Assembly (NCBI GenBank): GCA_018881555.1
Contig: JACAXG010000034.1
Location: forward strand, 3,296,615-3,360,614
Origin: Amblyornis subalaris
Lineage: Eukaryota; Chordata; Aves; Passeriformes; Ptilonorhynchidae
DNA: 64,000 nt
Direction of reading: 5' to 3'
Part shown: positions 40,201-53,600 of the stretch, piece by piece
How positions within the stretch are numbered: the stretch's first letter is position 1
Layout of the letters: each line of letters begins with the position of its first letter
Position numbers and translations under genes: made by a program
Notes under the pieces: generated by a model
Told to the model about the DNA's origin: nothing
What the model saw: the letters and a program-made list of their open reading frames with translations, nothing else
Databases searched by the model: none

Positions 40201-43200
40201 AGCACCAGACTAAAGTTATTTTTCTCTTTAAAACATTTCTCTTCTTATTTTCCACAAGCCAAAATCCTTTCCTCCCCTACCCGAAATATTGCAGCACCCT
40301 TTTCTCAGGCTCTGGCTGGGATAGAAAATACAATTTTGAGGTATTCAGACCCACAAAAATAAGCTTCCTAGATCATAGGTCTGAATGTATTATCTTTCCA
40401 TTCCAATTTCCTGACCCTGCACAGACCAGGAAGGTGGAACAGTTGACCTCCCGAAGGCCTTTCCAATATTACTTTTCTCTTATGCACCAACAGATTGCCC
40501 CTCATTCCCTTGCAACTTCCAGGGTATCCTTCTAATTCCTTACCCCTCATTCTGCATGGAGAGGTTACCCCTAGCTCCAATTGTCCAATAGCAGCAACTT
40601 CTGTTATTCACCCTTTAAAGTTTCAATTCAACATGTTCTTACTATTTCCCGTACTTTCCTGATAGCAGGAAAGAGCTTCCTAGCAAGCAAGCAAAAGTAA
40701 TATCTTTCTCCTCCTGTGTTTCTAACAGTTCCTTGCTCCAAAGTCTACAAAAAATATTGAAAATAATCTCTTTCCTTGTGCTCCTGTCTTCTGTCAAAGA
40801 TATAANATGTAAGGAATGGCAATGACTTTTTGTTTGCTAATAAGTCCAGCATAAGGGGATCCCAGTGTGTGGTTGAAGTTTCTAGACACTACAATAATAC
40901 AAATTGTAACACAAAGCAAAGGTTTTACATTTCCAATACTTAATCCTGGAAGTAGTCCATAACACCCAGCCATGGGTTGCAATGGAGTTATCTGGATCAT
41001 TGTGTTTACAATAAAACAAAAGCTTGCAGGATAAGCACAGCCTTTCTAAGATCTAGTTTTTACTGCACCCATTCAGTTTAATTCATTTATTGTCCCAATA
41101 AAAAGACAACCCTTACTTTACCTACTGTCTTAAGTAAAGCAGATTGATGATTACATTAAACCAATTAGATGAATCAAAACCAACAGGCTGCACAGCAAAG
41201 CTAACAATTTCAATTTTAATTTCTGTGNTTTTTTTTTAATTTTAATTTTTACTGCTTCCAATCTGTGTGAAACTTGAGAAATCCTGGCAATATCTTCAAG
41301 CTCCAGAAAGGAAATGATGTACAGGAGCAATGGGACAGGAAGCTGTTCCAGGAANTCATAGTTACCTCGGCACAGATTGAGGATGTTCCAGAACTTTGGC
41401 ACCAAACACTACAGCAATCTGAACTGTGAAAAAAATTGAAACCAAATCCAAGTGACAACAGATTTGTAAAAGCCTGAAATTTCTTTCCAATAATCTCAAG
41501 TTATTCAGATACATCCTTAAAAAAAAACCCAACAAAAAACACAACAAAAAAGTTAACTTGTTTTTTAATGTTTTTCCTAGAGAAAATAATATTTAACATG
41601 AATGTCCAGATTCATTTTTGGATCCACTTTTCCACATACATATAGATTCTTATGTAAAGACTGTGCTATTTACTCAGAGGGAGATAAGTAAAACAATTGA
41701 AAAAAGTACTTCAGTCATGTGTTTTGGGGAAAATAACGATTGCTCTGACATCAAGAGTCCCTGTAGTTCTGCTTACCTTATGTAGGTACAGTTAAACCAC
41801 CAACACGAAATTGAAGGCAGTTCCCTTCCACAGTGACCTGGCATATTTTGACTCATTCCTTTGTAATCCAATACAACACCACATTTCCTTTCTGTAAGTC
41901 TCCTATTTAGTGAGCTATTGCCCATCTTGCAGTCAGTCAATTATTTGTGCTTCTGTGTCCAGCTTGGAACTTGGCCTTTTGAGTTTAACACTGTTACTTC
42001 AGATCACTTATCTATTTTATCAAATTGCTGTAATAAAATTACTAGTTCATTAGAAAACAGAATCCTGAATTCCATTTGCTACACTTCTAATGAACAATCA
42101 GTGGTACATTTTGAAACTGCATGTTCTTTCCTAAGATCTAACAAAATGAACGCAGTCATCCAGATTTGAACAGGATTTTTTCCCCTTATTTTTCATGGAA
42201 GTTGAAACTATACTGACCTTAGGCCTATTTTGATGCAGCAATTTTCTTTCCAAAGTATTTTATAAGATTAATTACAAAACTCAAGCTTATGTGCATACAT
42301 TTGAAAGAGCTTTGAAAATTACATGGTTTCACTGTTAAGATGCTAAGATTCTTTTTCTTTTTTTTTTTCCCAAATATTCCTAAGGTACCTTTATGGGAGG
42401 AAGCTATTGCCTTATCTTTCTTCATGTCTTTGGGTAGGTGGCCCAGCTTCCTTTTTGGTGCTGTATCATACTGCAAAATCAATTTGCTGTCAGTTCTCCT
42501 TCGCTTTTTTGCTTTCCAAGCATCTCAGTTCTATATAGTTGGTAATTTTCCTCAAATTCCTCATGCAAGTACAAAATGATCTACACAGTTAACTAAAAAT
42601 GGTCGGGCTGATCTAATTCAAGCTGATACATAAGAATGATCCAAATCTTCACATCCTGGGAATGACGATGATAAATAATATTTGCACCGTCCATCTATTT
42701 TGTGTTGAATAATTAAGCAGGCTACCACATGAATATTTGAGTTTTTCTTGACATTATTTACTTCTAGGAATAATAATGTGATCTGGTTTGGATATTTAAA
42801 AATATATTTAGTATTTAGTTTGCTTCATTAATATATCTGAAGCTAATGATGAACTAACAGTGAAAATCTATTGAATTTCAAGTTTTCTAAGAAATTTTCA
42901 TCCCGTGAGGGCTGGAGAATATTTGATGACTTGTACTATTTGTTCCCTCATCCAGAAATATAAGTAGAGCTCTGTTCTCTTGCTTGACACTATCATCAAT
43001 TAATTTTCCATCATTGCAAAACCAAATACAAAAACTTGCTCTACCCTCTTGGCTTTATGAAATTATGAAAAGAAATTAATGATACGTTACTTCACTGTCA
43101 AAAAAGAACAGAAAACATCTCAAAATAAACACAGATGCTTACAGCTGTATAGCAGTTACTATAAATTTACTAAAATGGTAACGTTAATAGTTCAGTCACC

Positions 43201-46197
43201 TTATAAAAAAAATTTTCTAAAAATCCCAACCCCATGAAAAGAGATAAAATCTTAGGAATGAAAATCAGGAGATAACAACAGGAAGTATCAATACTTAACA
43301 GGAAAATATTTTACTGGCAGGGGTGTACCAAATATTTAGCAGCAAACCATGGATCTGGTGAGGAGTTTTTAATTTGAACCCTCATTTGGAAAAAAATCAG
43401 TATGGATAACTAGAATATAATTCCAGTATATATTTATTCTTTCAATGTATATATATATTTGTGGAGAATTAATAGAAAAAATAATAATGTGTGAATATTT
43501 AGGCGCAGCAAAGCTCCTCTTAACAGGAGGTGAGGAGGTGTAAAAACATCTGATTGTGTGGAACAGCAAGAGCTATGGACAGAAATAATATCAGTATAAC
43601 AATACAACTTCTCACAAATGTAGTAATTTATACTTGTAATGCTTCTGTTTATGTTAGCATTCTTCTAAAAAACCCCTACCTTTATTTTATGTTACATTTT
43701 TAATAAAAAACAGAGAAGGAAACCCCAATTTTAGAAGGAGGAAGAAATGACTACATTTTAGAAAATGGCAGCTGTGGCTTTCAATACTTCCTATAGAATA
43801 GGAAGCTTCTGAACCACCAGTAAGACTTTTAAAGAAAAAGCAGGCAGATCGTATTTGTAACCTACTGAATTATTAGTAACCTACTAAAAACACAGAATAA
43901 CAGTAGAAAACTGCTTGTTAACAATAATTTAATTATCTGAATCATTGCACCCACGTAATGTAAAACAGATGTTTCATTGTGACATCATATTACTATCAAA
44001 TGCTGCAGGAAAATCTTACACTACAAGCAATGAGTAAAAAACAAAAGCTAAAATCCTTCTCACCAGTATATATTCACAAATCAAATCTATTTTTATGAGG
44101 TGTATTTAAAAAAAAGAGGTAAACAAAAAAAGTATAGAAGATTACTTCTTTGAAAACTCAGGTTTATAAAAAATGATGATGATGATCAATTTTGCCACCA
44201 AGTAAAATGTGGTACAACTCTTTGCTTCAACTAACAGAGCAATTATGAACATCTACTGCAAAACCCCAGCATATTTAAAGACTCCCTGAGCCTGAGCCAA
44301 ATTCAACAAGCAGTCCATTTTCTATTGGTTCAGGACCCATTCATTCCGCTTCTAGTCAAAACAAGCAGTAATAACCNGAATTAAAGATTGGTTTTTTTAT
44401 GGACTGGGAGTACTGACTGAAACTTTTTCCATGGTTTGTGCCTATATCCAGTCACTTCAGCTCAGAATGTGCAGGCTTTCCATCCATGGAACACTAACAC
44501 AGTCCCTTGCAGCCCTACCCAACAGCCAAAGGAAGCGTTATTAACTATTTCTATCGAGTTCACTTGAAATCGACCAGTTGCAAAAGTTTTACAAGGGACT
44601 CAGAAACACAAACCTAACACAAACCTAAAGGTGGAAGGGCAGGCCACATTAACTCATCAGGGCTAAAAATCTCTCCATTGTGCTGCAGGAAGTGTTAGAT
44701 TTTAATAAGCAAAGCACAGCAAATGCGTTGGTCTTATCTGAGACTCTAAGTGAAGATACACTCGAGTTTATTTTTGAAAAGAGATACATAGTTGTACCTC
44801 CCCCCTACCACCATACCACTTTCCCAAGACTCATTTACTTCTTGGGAAAGCAGACCTCCTCCACCTAGGTGTAAATAATCATGGAATCACAGAATCACTA
44901 AGGCTGGAAGAGACCTTCAAGATCATCCAGTCCAACCATCACCTCAGCACCACCATAATCATTCCTAAATCATTCTCCAAGTGTCACATCCAGACGCCTC
45001 TTGAATGCTTCCAGCGACAGTGACTCCACCACCTCCCTNGGCAACTTACNCTCCAGTAAGATGATGATTAAATGAGATGATGATTCAATAAGATGATGTC
45101 TACCAAAGCTGTTGATGAGAAAAACAAAATTTCATTTGAAAAGGACACCTTTCAAGATCATAATAAAACCAGGATAAACATGAAGTCACATCTGGAACTG
45201 TTTTTTCCAATGTCGGTACACAATCAGAATATAAGAGCAGTTTATTTAAAAAAAAAAAAATTAAGATCTCACCAATGCAAGGTGTTTTTCTACTATCAGA
45301 TCTTGGGCTACAAAAGAAACTGCAGGTTATGAACGTCTACATTTCCAGACTAGGCCATGGCTCACCTCACCTGTCTCCTCCAGTTAACTGAATTAATGTG
45401 TCTTTGGCTTAGTATTTTCAGAAGACTGTTTCCTCTGTGAGCCATGATCAACCACATCTTGTGACATAACCACCTCTTAAAGTTAATCCATTACTGAGAT
45501 TATAAACCAAAATTATAAGAAGATGCAGAGCAATAACTACTTGAGACACATAGTTCCATGGAACTTTGGGAAAATGCATCGTTATTTCAGATGTTCTCAG
45601 TGGCCAGTCTACCTCTGGGGTTAATTTAGTGGTGTCTCCTCTGCCTTTCTTTTCCTGGCTGTCTGCTCCTGCAGTCATGTTGCACTTGTACAGCCCCAGT
45701 TACCTGCTGCATTAGCAGTTGCTTGTGTCCACTCAGGATGGGAATCCAGACGGCTCATGCCATGGCCATAGAAACAAATGTGCTGCCACAGAGCATTATG
45801 AGTTATTAGCCATAAAAATATTGCTTTCTGGCCTATATTTGTTGCTAACATCTCTGTCATTGTCTTATAATGAAACTACCAATGTTGTTGGAATTTGTCA
45901 TATATTTAGGTTTACTGTCACGTCTTTTTGTTTTTTCCAGTATTCATACATTAATTTATATTAATAAATTCAAAGAAAAAATTATGTTAACCAAAGCAAT
46001 CACATCTTTAATGAAACTGTTTACAGATCAATAGTGCTAGATTATTCCATTATATGCCACACAAAATTTGTAATTATTATTATCTCACTATGAAGAGATG
46101 ATTCACCAAAAAAATCCTCTTGGGATTCTATCATTTCTCTGGGTCTTAAATGATGACATTTATTCCTAAGTGAAATTTTCCACCACCTGAAAATTAC
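37225..46197 (-). CDS. FBXO36: FBXO36, F-box only protein 36 (exons 2-4; frameshifted as read)
   Basis: Three minus-strand exons, 46,089-46,197, 41,253-41,423 and 37,581-37,762, encode about 36, 57 and 59 residues. With a first exon of about 32 codons, as in human, this gives about 184 residues; the human protein has 188. FBXO36 is expected to act as a substrate-binding subunit of an SCF ubiquitin ligase through its F-box. The position between SLC16A14 and TRIP12 and the strand agree with human synteny. Two problems appear. A 2-bp deletion near 41,388 shifts the frame just before the F-box. No coding exon 1 resembling the human N-terminus was found upstream. Single-base N calls nearby make assembly error a real alternative to gene decay. 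The last exon is the least conserved part. Confidence 0.75.
37242..37247 (-). terminator. FBXO36: FBXO36 polyadenylation signal
   Basis: AATAAA on the minus strand, about 335 bp after the stop codon of the proposed FBXO36 last exon. It marks a likely 3' end near 37,225. Confidence 0.55.
37581..37762 (-). CDS. FBXO36: FBXO36 exon 4 (terminal), diverged
   Basis: The acceptor GCTTACACAG is followed by a 59-codon frame and a stop. It aligns with the human C-terminus by spaced matches: LYE with LWE, a cysteine seven residues after the Glu, an IT pair, AEGPW with AEDTGW, and a KKL with NKL. The last ~20 residues do not match. An AATAAA lies about 335 bp further on. The call rests on position, length, phase and weak similarity. 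Confidence 0.5.
38605..38741. repeat. Minisatellite, 25-28 bp units, about five copies
   Basis: Units start with ATCCCAGCC at 38,605, 38,633, 38,661, 38,686 and 38,713. Each continues with (A/T/G)TTCC(C/T)GTGGCTCTC-like sequence. One unit is shortened to 25 bp. CG content rises toward the right end, where a CTCF-like motif follows. Confidence 0.85.
38777..38790 (-). promoter_or_regulatory. CTCF-like motif
   Basis: GGCGCCCTCTGGCG, whose reverse complement CGCCAGAGGGCGCC matches the CTCF core consensus very well. It lies in a short CpG-rich patch (about 38,740-38,850) next to the minisatellite. Confidence 0.6.
41253..41423 (-). CDS. FBXO36: FBXO36 exon 3 (F-box), with 2-bp deletion
   Basis: The acceptor is TTTTTTCACAG. 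The first part reads VQIAVVFGAKVLE in the frame expected from exon 2. The F-box part reads ILNLCRGNY, then FLEQLP, LLLYIISFLELEDIAR and ISQVSHR, but in the next frame. Comparison with the human protein places a 2-bp loss in the codon after VLE (near 41,388). Without correction the frame ends nine codons later at TAA. The donor (GCA then GTAAAA) is also not in the phase that exon 4 needs if the deletion is corrected, which suggests a second small change at the exon edge. Confidence 0.85.
41424..46088 (-). other. FBXO36: FBXO36 intron 2
   Basis: A 4.7-kb AT-rich intron. It contains the CR1 fragment at 44,878-45,055 and a short GAT run near 44,176. No other gene or repeat was recognised. Confidence 0.65.
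44878..45055 (-). mobile_element. CR1 LINE 3'-end fragment, minus orientation
   Basis: It begins with ATCATGGAATCACAGAATCA, then AGGCTGGAAGAGACC, TCAAGATCATCCAGTCCAAC and, further right, CAGTGACTCCACCACCTCCC. This is the reverse complement of a CR1 3' end. Two N calls lie near its right edge. Confidence 0.9.
46089..46197 (-). CDS. FBXO36: FBXO36 exon 2
   Basis: The acceptor CACAAATGTAG precedes GTAATTTTCAGG. The exon encodes VIFRWWKISLR, identical to the human protein at the start of exon 2, followed by a less conserved 25 residues with the QEDFF core. Length is 109 bp, phase 0 to phase 1. The donor is GTGAGATA at 46,088. Confidence 0.9.
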
Positions 46198-47520
46198 CTA
46201 CATTTGTGAAAGAAGAAAAAGAAAGAAGACAGGAGAAATTAATACCAAATACCATGAGATAAATATATTACTCAGATTCAGGGTTTGGCTTGTGTAAATG
46301 TTACTACAGTCCCAAACCTAAGTTTTCTCAAGAGATCAGACCACAGTTACATTACCAGCAGCCCTACAACATGTGTGAAAGGACAATAAACATCCCATAA
46401 TGCACCTGCAACAAGTGTGAAATGTTTTAACAACCTCTGCATGCAAATTGTTCATAGAAACAAACACAAACTTAAAGACATCTCAACTGGCAAGACTATA
46501 AACATTCTGGTTTTGTTTTCACTTAGTCCTAGAAACACAATGTAACAGGCATTAAATTATGTGGTTAAGTAGAAATACCCATCCAACTGCTCAGGCCTTC
46601 AAAAGTGGCAGTGTTAGAAGTTAAACTGTGATTTTAACATTTTGTAAAAATCAAACTGATAGGACAGTTCAAAGCTCAGCACTTAAAACTGCCTGAAAAC
46701 TCAGAAAAAAGCTCTCCAGAAGTACATGTTCAACTCACATTTTCAGAGACAGAAAAAGAAAAGAAAATCTGCATTATAAAGCATGCAACTGAGACAAAAA
46801 ATTAACACGAATAGTAAATTAGAAAGCTATGAAATGATAGAGCATAAGTGGTCCTGACTATCAGTAATTTTCCCAGAGTTCTCTTAAAACATTTCATATG
46901 TGCTTGAACAGTGTGTCAGCTTTTAATACTGACTTTCTTTTTTTTGCAGTCACAGCTGGGTCTGCAGGAGAGGAAAGTCATAATCATGTTTCTTCCTTCA
47001 CACAAGTTGCTAGTAAAGATCACACTCCAAGTCACAAGTAAAATTCACTTGCTGTTGTAGACAAGGTTAAAAAACCCCACGTATTCCAGTCTTACTAGTA
47101 TTAATCTGATTTGTTTCCTTCCACTGCATTGAGAAAAGTGAGGACTTTACACTGTTATATCTATAGGTAGGTTCCTGACATGAGTGATAAAACTGACATA
47201 TGAGAATATTAGTGAGGTGAACATTTATAAACACACCCACATACACGTGTATATTAAAAACACATTCCATAGGTCTTTATTTTTTCTACTGGCATGTCAA
47301 AAAGGAAATTAAAAGCAAGCCTTGAGTTAACTGTCAATATTCACATATCCTGACTGAAAAACACAGACTATTACAAATCTGAGATCTGACAACAGTGGTT
47401 TACATCTCTCAACATCAAATTTAACTTTAGATCACTCCACTATTTCAGTGATAAAATGTAGATTTGAAAGTTGAGCATTAAGTATTTGTAACTCCCAATG
47501 AGTTACATTCACTTTAATCA
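46198..47520. other. Gap between the unnamed gene and FBXO36 exon 2
   Basis: Besides the short 3' UTR of the unnamed gene (down to about 47,260) this 1.3 kb is AT-rich and holds no recognised exon. The missing FBXO36 first coding exon was looked for here without success. Confidence 0.5.
47276..47281 (-). terminator. Polyadenylation signal of the unnamed 91-residue gene
   Basis: AATAAA on the minus strand about 240 bp downstream of the stop codon at 47,521-47,523. It is a suitable distance for a short 3' UTR. Confidence 0.5.
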
Positions 47521-47611
47521 CTAATTTTCAAATTCAAGCTCAGATTCCAGATGATCTGCTAATGCAGGCCTACACCAATCATTTCTGTATTTTTCAAGTC
47601 TTTCTTTTATC
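47521..47611 (-). CDS. Unnamed gene, terminal coding exon
   Basis: The acceptor is GATATCAACAG. The exon encodes IKERLEKYRNDWC, then RPALADHLESELEFEN, then TAG. It has the composition of a real C-terminus (two amphipathic helices) and an AATAAA signal follows at a sensible distance. Confidence 0.65.
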
Positions 47612-50600
47612 CTGTTGATATCTCATCTAGAGCAACAGTAAATAAGTTTGAATAAAGGCTTAACATCTTCATCTGAATGTCAAATATAGCCAGCTAAAAT
47701 TTATCATTTTGATGGTTATTGTGACTAATGTATCATTATAGGGCATAATCAGAATTGCTAAATCATATATCTGATTGCATACATATAAAATAGCTTTGAT
47801 TAATGCTCAGACAAATCTGTAGAATAACCTTATTATGTGAATAAAAGAAAAAAAATCCTAATCAGTTACANAAGTTCATCTTATTTTACAATACACAATT
47901 TTTATTCCTTTGCAGTGAAACATCTTTGAAGGCAAAAAACCCCCATATTAATCCAATCTGCATTCTAGAATTTAATATACAAAAAATAAATGATACCACT
48001 GAAACGTTTGATCACAGTGGAATTAACATTTCTGCACTGTCCATTCACAATATAAACTACCATGTTGTTAGAATAACANCATTTCATATACCAGTGGTAA
48101 TACAAGGATTCGATGCAAATGGGATTATAAAGCCCTTACCATTCTGTTTCAGAGATGATCTTACTACCTGGGAAGGCTACAGAACTGGAATGTTTGCAGC
48201 CCACCACAGGGATAATAGGACAGTGAATGCCGTACTCTACTTCCAAAAGCTCTTTTTATCTCTAGCAGTGTAGGGAGAATCAGCACACAAGGCTACTTCC
48301 ATTCTTGTTTGTGGAAAACACGAGGTGAGAATAAGTTCAAAACAAAACAGATACACAAGTGGAGAAAGAAAAGACATCTTTCTAACATGCTCCTCAGCTT
48401 GCACACCCTTCAACATGTCCAGAAGAATACAGTATATATGGGGAAAAACCCACTGTTAAAGGAGAAAAGAAACCTGGTTAATAGGCTTTCTCTTGGCCTT
48501 TTCATGTTACTGTTGGAAGTGACATTTCTTTAAAAAAATCCCCCAAACAAACCCATTTCTCAGCACGAAAATGCCAAGTGTAACTGAAAGAGAAAATAGC
48601 TACCTGCCCCCAAAACCACTTCTCAAAAACGATTAATGACTGTTGCTTTTTAACTTTTGAACTTTAATACCTAACAATGTTCTAGAGATTAAATCTCTAA
48701 GATTATACAGAAAATGAACTATACACAATTTTAGAAGTCTAATTCTTAAAAAAGCAGAGCTATGTTGCACCACAATTACAATGTGTTGCAATCTGTTATA
48801 AAATATATTAATCAATACTTTTCCATCTGGGATATACTATGCAACAAAACAAAGTGTATACAGATAGCAGATCCTCAAACTCTGCCCCAGTGTAAGCAAG
48901 ACAATCTTTTCACCGTGAGTATTCTACATAATTTTTATTATTTTGTGTGTATGAGTGAATTTATCTATAATGTAAGTTTAAATATACGTGNGTGTACAAG
49001 AACATATTTATTCCAAGCACTAGCGTGGGCACATTTGTGTTTAGACTCCTGAAAAAGATTTTTATCTTTATACAATCCAACAAACTCTAAAATGGAACAC
49101 TAAGTCAGTACTCTGCAAATCCAAAAACCTTGTCCATTACAGCAGATGTTTTAACATGGGTATAAAAATTTACTTTCTTGCAGTATTGTTGTACAATTCC
49201 AAATTATTGTTGTGTCAATTCTAAGGCATTTTAATAGTAATTAGAAAAAACTACAGAAATACATATCTCCATAATATCTCCTCCTCTTAATTGCTATACC
49301 AGGAAGCAATTGCTTTACATTGCAACAGAACTATCTGCCAAAATGGAAAGATCAGGTCAACATGCAGAGACACAGGAAAAGTAAAATATTCAAGTAATTT
49401 TACTGAATACCACTGTGATTTTTTGAAACATTGTTCTTTGATTTACAGTGGAACGAACTGTCAATAGCACTACTCCATTTAAAAACTTTCTTATGTACAA
49501 ATACCCAGGACAAACTGCAGTTACCTTGGTAATTTGTTAGCATGTGGTTATTTCAAATAAAAATATTGCATAGATTTTGTAATACCTATACTATTTGCAT
49601 AGATTAAAAGATGAAGAATGGAAAGTGTTATAAGTGCATCCTGGTTACCATGGACACATTCCATTTTCGATGTTATTTGGAGGTGCAAGTGGTAAACCAA
49701 CTCACTACCACATTGCTAATTCCATTGGCATTTTCTTCATTAAAAAAGAGAGAAGAGGAAAGGATGAGCAAAACCAAATCTAAACTGCAGCAACCAAACA
49801 AGGCTTCAGGTAAAAAGTCATTGCAATTTTTTAAACAAATAAAACAGCTAAAATATTTAAGTGAAAATCAGCAAAAAATAAACTATTTAGGAAGTATCTA
49901 TTGTCAAAAATAATCTGGACTCTAGATTACTNGAAGCATAGAACTATTTACATTTTATGAGAAAATAATATTTGAAATCTGTCATGTGGTGGGCCAGCTT
50001 TAAAGGACGTGGGTCTCATTCTTCCTTTAACTTAGTCTCTTTTGGAAGTTATAGAAGTAACAACAAGTCTCACACGACAGACTCATACTGCATAATACAG
50101 AACCTCTGGGGGAAGTTGAATACAGACGATGTGAATTGTGACACCCTGTACAAAGGAAAATATGAGAAACTTTTTCCTTCCCCTGTACACATTTTTAGGA
50201 TTTCAAACTTTTTCAGATTCAGCTTTTTGCTTTGCTTAAAACTAGTAACTCAAAATATAATTTCTCAGATTACAGGCTATATGGAGGTTTATTTTCCCCT
50301 TAAATTGTTCTGCTTTAAATAGTTAAACATTCATTTGAAAAGGAAGGTGACTCTAGAATCTAGAAAATAACGTTGTTGAGATTCAGAAGATGTAGATTCA
50401 AACATATTCCTCTGTCCAAGGTGAATGGCCTAATTCCCCAGGCTTTGTTTTCGGCCTTGGATTTGTTACTACAGTCCAAGCTGTCATTCCACTGTGCAGT
50501 GAAGGAGCCATCGTGTCTTCTACCAAGAAAATGTCACATTCTCAGTTAGTCTTAGTGACTTTATCTCTACTAAATCCCTTCTCCCAGACTATTTTTTCCC

Positions 50601-53600
50601 ATGTTCTATTACTTCTCCATAGTTTTTTTTAAAAAACTAGCCTTTGCTTTTGGCTGAGTTTTGTAGATTGGAGGAGACCATAAAAATTTGATTTCAAAAG
50701 TAGAGCATTCCAATCCTTCTGTCACTCATTTTATCTCATTTTCTCTTTCACAGTATTGTTGCATTTTTACTACAATTTCAAATGAATCTATTGGTTTTAA
50801 AATAATTCATTTCCATGTACCTCGGTATAGAAATTGCCAATTTCACCCTTACATAAATCTTTACAAAATAGAAGTGGAATAAATATCAGAATCACTAAAA
50901 TATCTTAAAGGAGATAACTATCAATTAGATATTTCTAAAACCAAGATCTGTATAACCAAATATCTTTCATTTAATTGGCTGCTTGAGGCCAGTATCTGCT
51001 AATCTGTTGCCTAAGAATTTGTAAATCTAGGCTAAACTTCCAAGCCATGAAGTCAAATGCTTTTGCTACATAAATATTTTTAAATTGTGAAATTAATTAG
51101 TGAAAACTACCAGCTTACCTTCTTCCTTCATCTTTCCAATCATTGTTAGTGTAGACGCAATTTTGCTTATGAAAAGGCACTCACCCTCTCATAGCTTTTT
51201 CTACTCTTACTCTAACATAGTTGCATCTAATTGAAAGCTGATACTACAGCACTGGGGTTTTTTTACTTTATAGTGAAGTTTTTCACACAGTTGCATTTAC
51301 ATCCACACTACAGCTTTGACTGCATAAGGAATAAAGGAAAATTTGAGTTGGACAACAGAAATCTTTAGGCTTAGACAGTTTTTTTAGGCTTTACTCAGTT
51401 TTCACCAAGAAAAGCCAACCATGTATTGTGTCTAAACCATGGAACCAGCTAGCACTGACAATGCAGAGGTATTTGCAAAAGAATTGAAATAAAATGTTTC
51501 ATAACTTTACAGAGAGCTGGAGAGGCTGTCCTTAGGCGTGGACACTGACACAGCTTGAGCCAATGCTATTTTGATCCCTGTGGGATAAGCTGCTGCAGAA
51601 CGGTAACACACACGGGCAATTGTTTCATGTAGGCTACAATGGCATATTGTGATTAACTTAAAAGCAAGAATGCAGATCTTGTAGAACTGAAGAATCTGTT
51701 AAGTCTCCTTTTTTTCCTTCCTGCCTGAAAAACCAGTTAGATTCTTGGTAACGAAAATATATGACTGGCCAAAGGAGATTATTATGAGAGTCCTGGTTTG
51801 GTTAATATGCAAGAATGCGAACACTAGCAAATGCAGAGGGATGGTGGTGGTACATACCTCAAAATTACTGACAGGGTTTCATTGGAAAAGAAAGTAAAAT
51901 GGACTATCAAGAGGTTGCAGTTAATGAAGTCTTAATTTATTTAGGGTTCCCAGAAGTCTTTGAAGGACAACTTTCTAGGACTAAACACAAAAAATGAAAC
52001 ANGTCTGGGTGCAATAGTGCAAGAGTCCACCAAACTGAAATTAAACTAAAGCCATGCACTGGTGCCTTTCCACATTTCAGGCATGTACAATATGAAATCA
52101 AATAGGTACTACTTGCTGCCTGTCTGTGAAATTGGATGCTTTTGGTTCTTCTGGCAATTTATTAACTTTCTTTTCAAATTTAAGGTAGGGCTTAAAAGGT
52201 CCCTGCTTCATTTGATACAAAACTCTACGTCTGCATTTGCTATAGTACAGGAAATTACACAAATTACTATTTTGTCTACACTGATAGGATTACATCTCTA
52301 CCGGATAGTAGTTTCCTTCTGATGTGTATTCATGAGAGGAAAAAATAGGTCTCTTTGGCATTTATTAGACATAGTCCATTTTTCAGTCTTTCCAAGAGAT
52401 GTCCATTTCATATATGCAAAAGAGTCTAAAATGNAAAACCTAATATGCTGTGTTAAAGAAACTGTTCTTCGAGGAAAACCCGTATAGATCATTGGGTTGA
52501 AATTCTGGACAACAGTGTGTACTTGAAAGTTTGTACAGATTCTTCTCAGGACCACATTAGTCATCATGCAAACCCACATACTTCCCTTCCTATGCCTGTT
52601 TTGGTTTTGGAGAGCAAAAAAAAAGACTATTAATAGCAAGGAAAGCTAAAACAATTTAGTTAGCAAACAAAAACACAACGGTGACTGTAGCAGAGTACAA
52701 CAGTAAAGACAATGACATCTGGAAAGAAAGACAACTTCCTGGTGTCAAGGCAAACCATTTTGTGCATTGCTTTTAACAAATATTTCAAGCACATGAATAA
52801 GAAAAGAAATGTCTCAATTCCAAAATTTTGCATGTAGCAACTAAGAAGCTGATAATTTTTCCCCCACTTCACTCACACTCAGAAGCATCAACCCACTTAA
52901 GCCAAGGGATGAGCTTCGTGTGTGTGTGTGCATGACTACCAAAGGCTCCCACTTAAAACATCTGAAAAACATTTTAGTAAAATACAGGAGGAAGATGGAA
53001 TAAAAAGCTTGGAAATAATAATTGTCTTTTCCTTTAGGGAATGCAGTAGTTATGTGCGAGCACAAAATCTGCTGCCTTGCCATGGTCTCCTGTCTTTCTC
53101 TCAGCTACATACCTGGTTTATTCCTATTTTAGTATCTTCCTTCGTTGGTTTTCCCAGAGCTTGTGGGTGGGAGAGGGAACAAATAAAAAGTGAAGAAACT
53201 AAGAAAAAAAAGTNGGTAAAGCTAACAGCTGCTTACAGCACAGTTGTTTTGGAAGTTGACGTCTACCTTTATACAGGCTTGTGCACACAGATCAGAGAAA
53301 CAATGCAAGAGTGAGAGACAATGCAGAAGGGAGGGGATGTGCTGAAGGGAAAGCAAAACTATCAGAGGGAATAAAATATTACTCTAGAGGATCAGAGTCT
53401 TCAATTATGAGCATGATACTTGCCACTTATTAATGTGATTAAACAGGCAGACCTAGATCAGACCACCACAAAGAGATTATTTCACTGCTTAACGGAAGAA
53501 AGGATGCAAGCTAAGTGCAAGACATAACACTCCTTTCTAGATGGATAAGACACTGACAGGTTTAATTTAAAACCATTTCTTTTAGTTTTGTCCTCCTTAA

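Larger units (their letters stand above)
37763..41252 (-). other. FBXO36: FBXO36 intron 3
   Basis: A 3.5-kb intron. It contains a 27-28 bp minisatellite at 38,605-38,741 and, right beside it, a CpG-rich patch with a CTCF-like site at 38,777. Other open frames, such as 40,368-40,580, show no domain. Confidence 0.6.

Noticed and set aside
47926..48273. 115-codon plus-strand frame, opposite the fourth exon of the unnamed gene
   Set aside because: It contains an N, has no recognisable domain, lacks a neighbour exon, and the opposite strand has a better-supported exon.
52298..52639. 113-codon minus-strand frame
   Set aside because: It includes an N, and no splice sites join it in phase to neighbouring exons.
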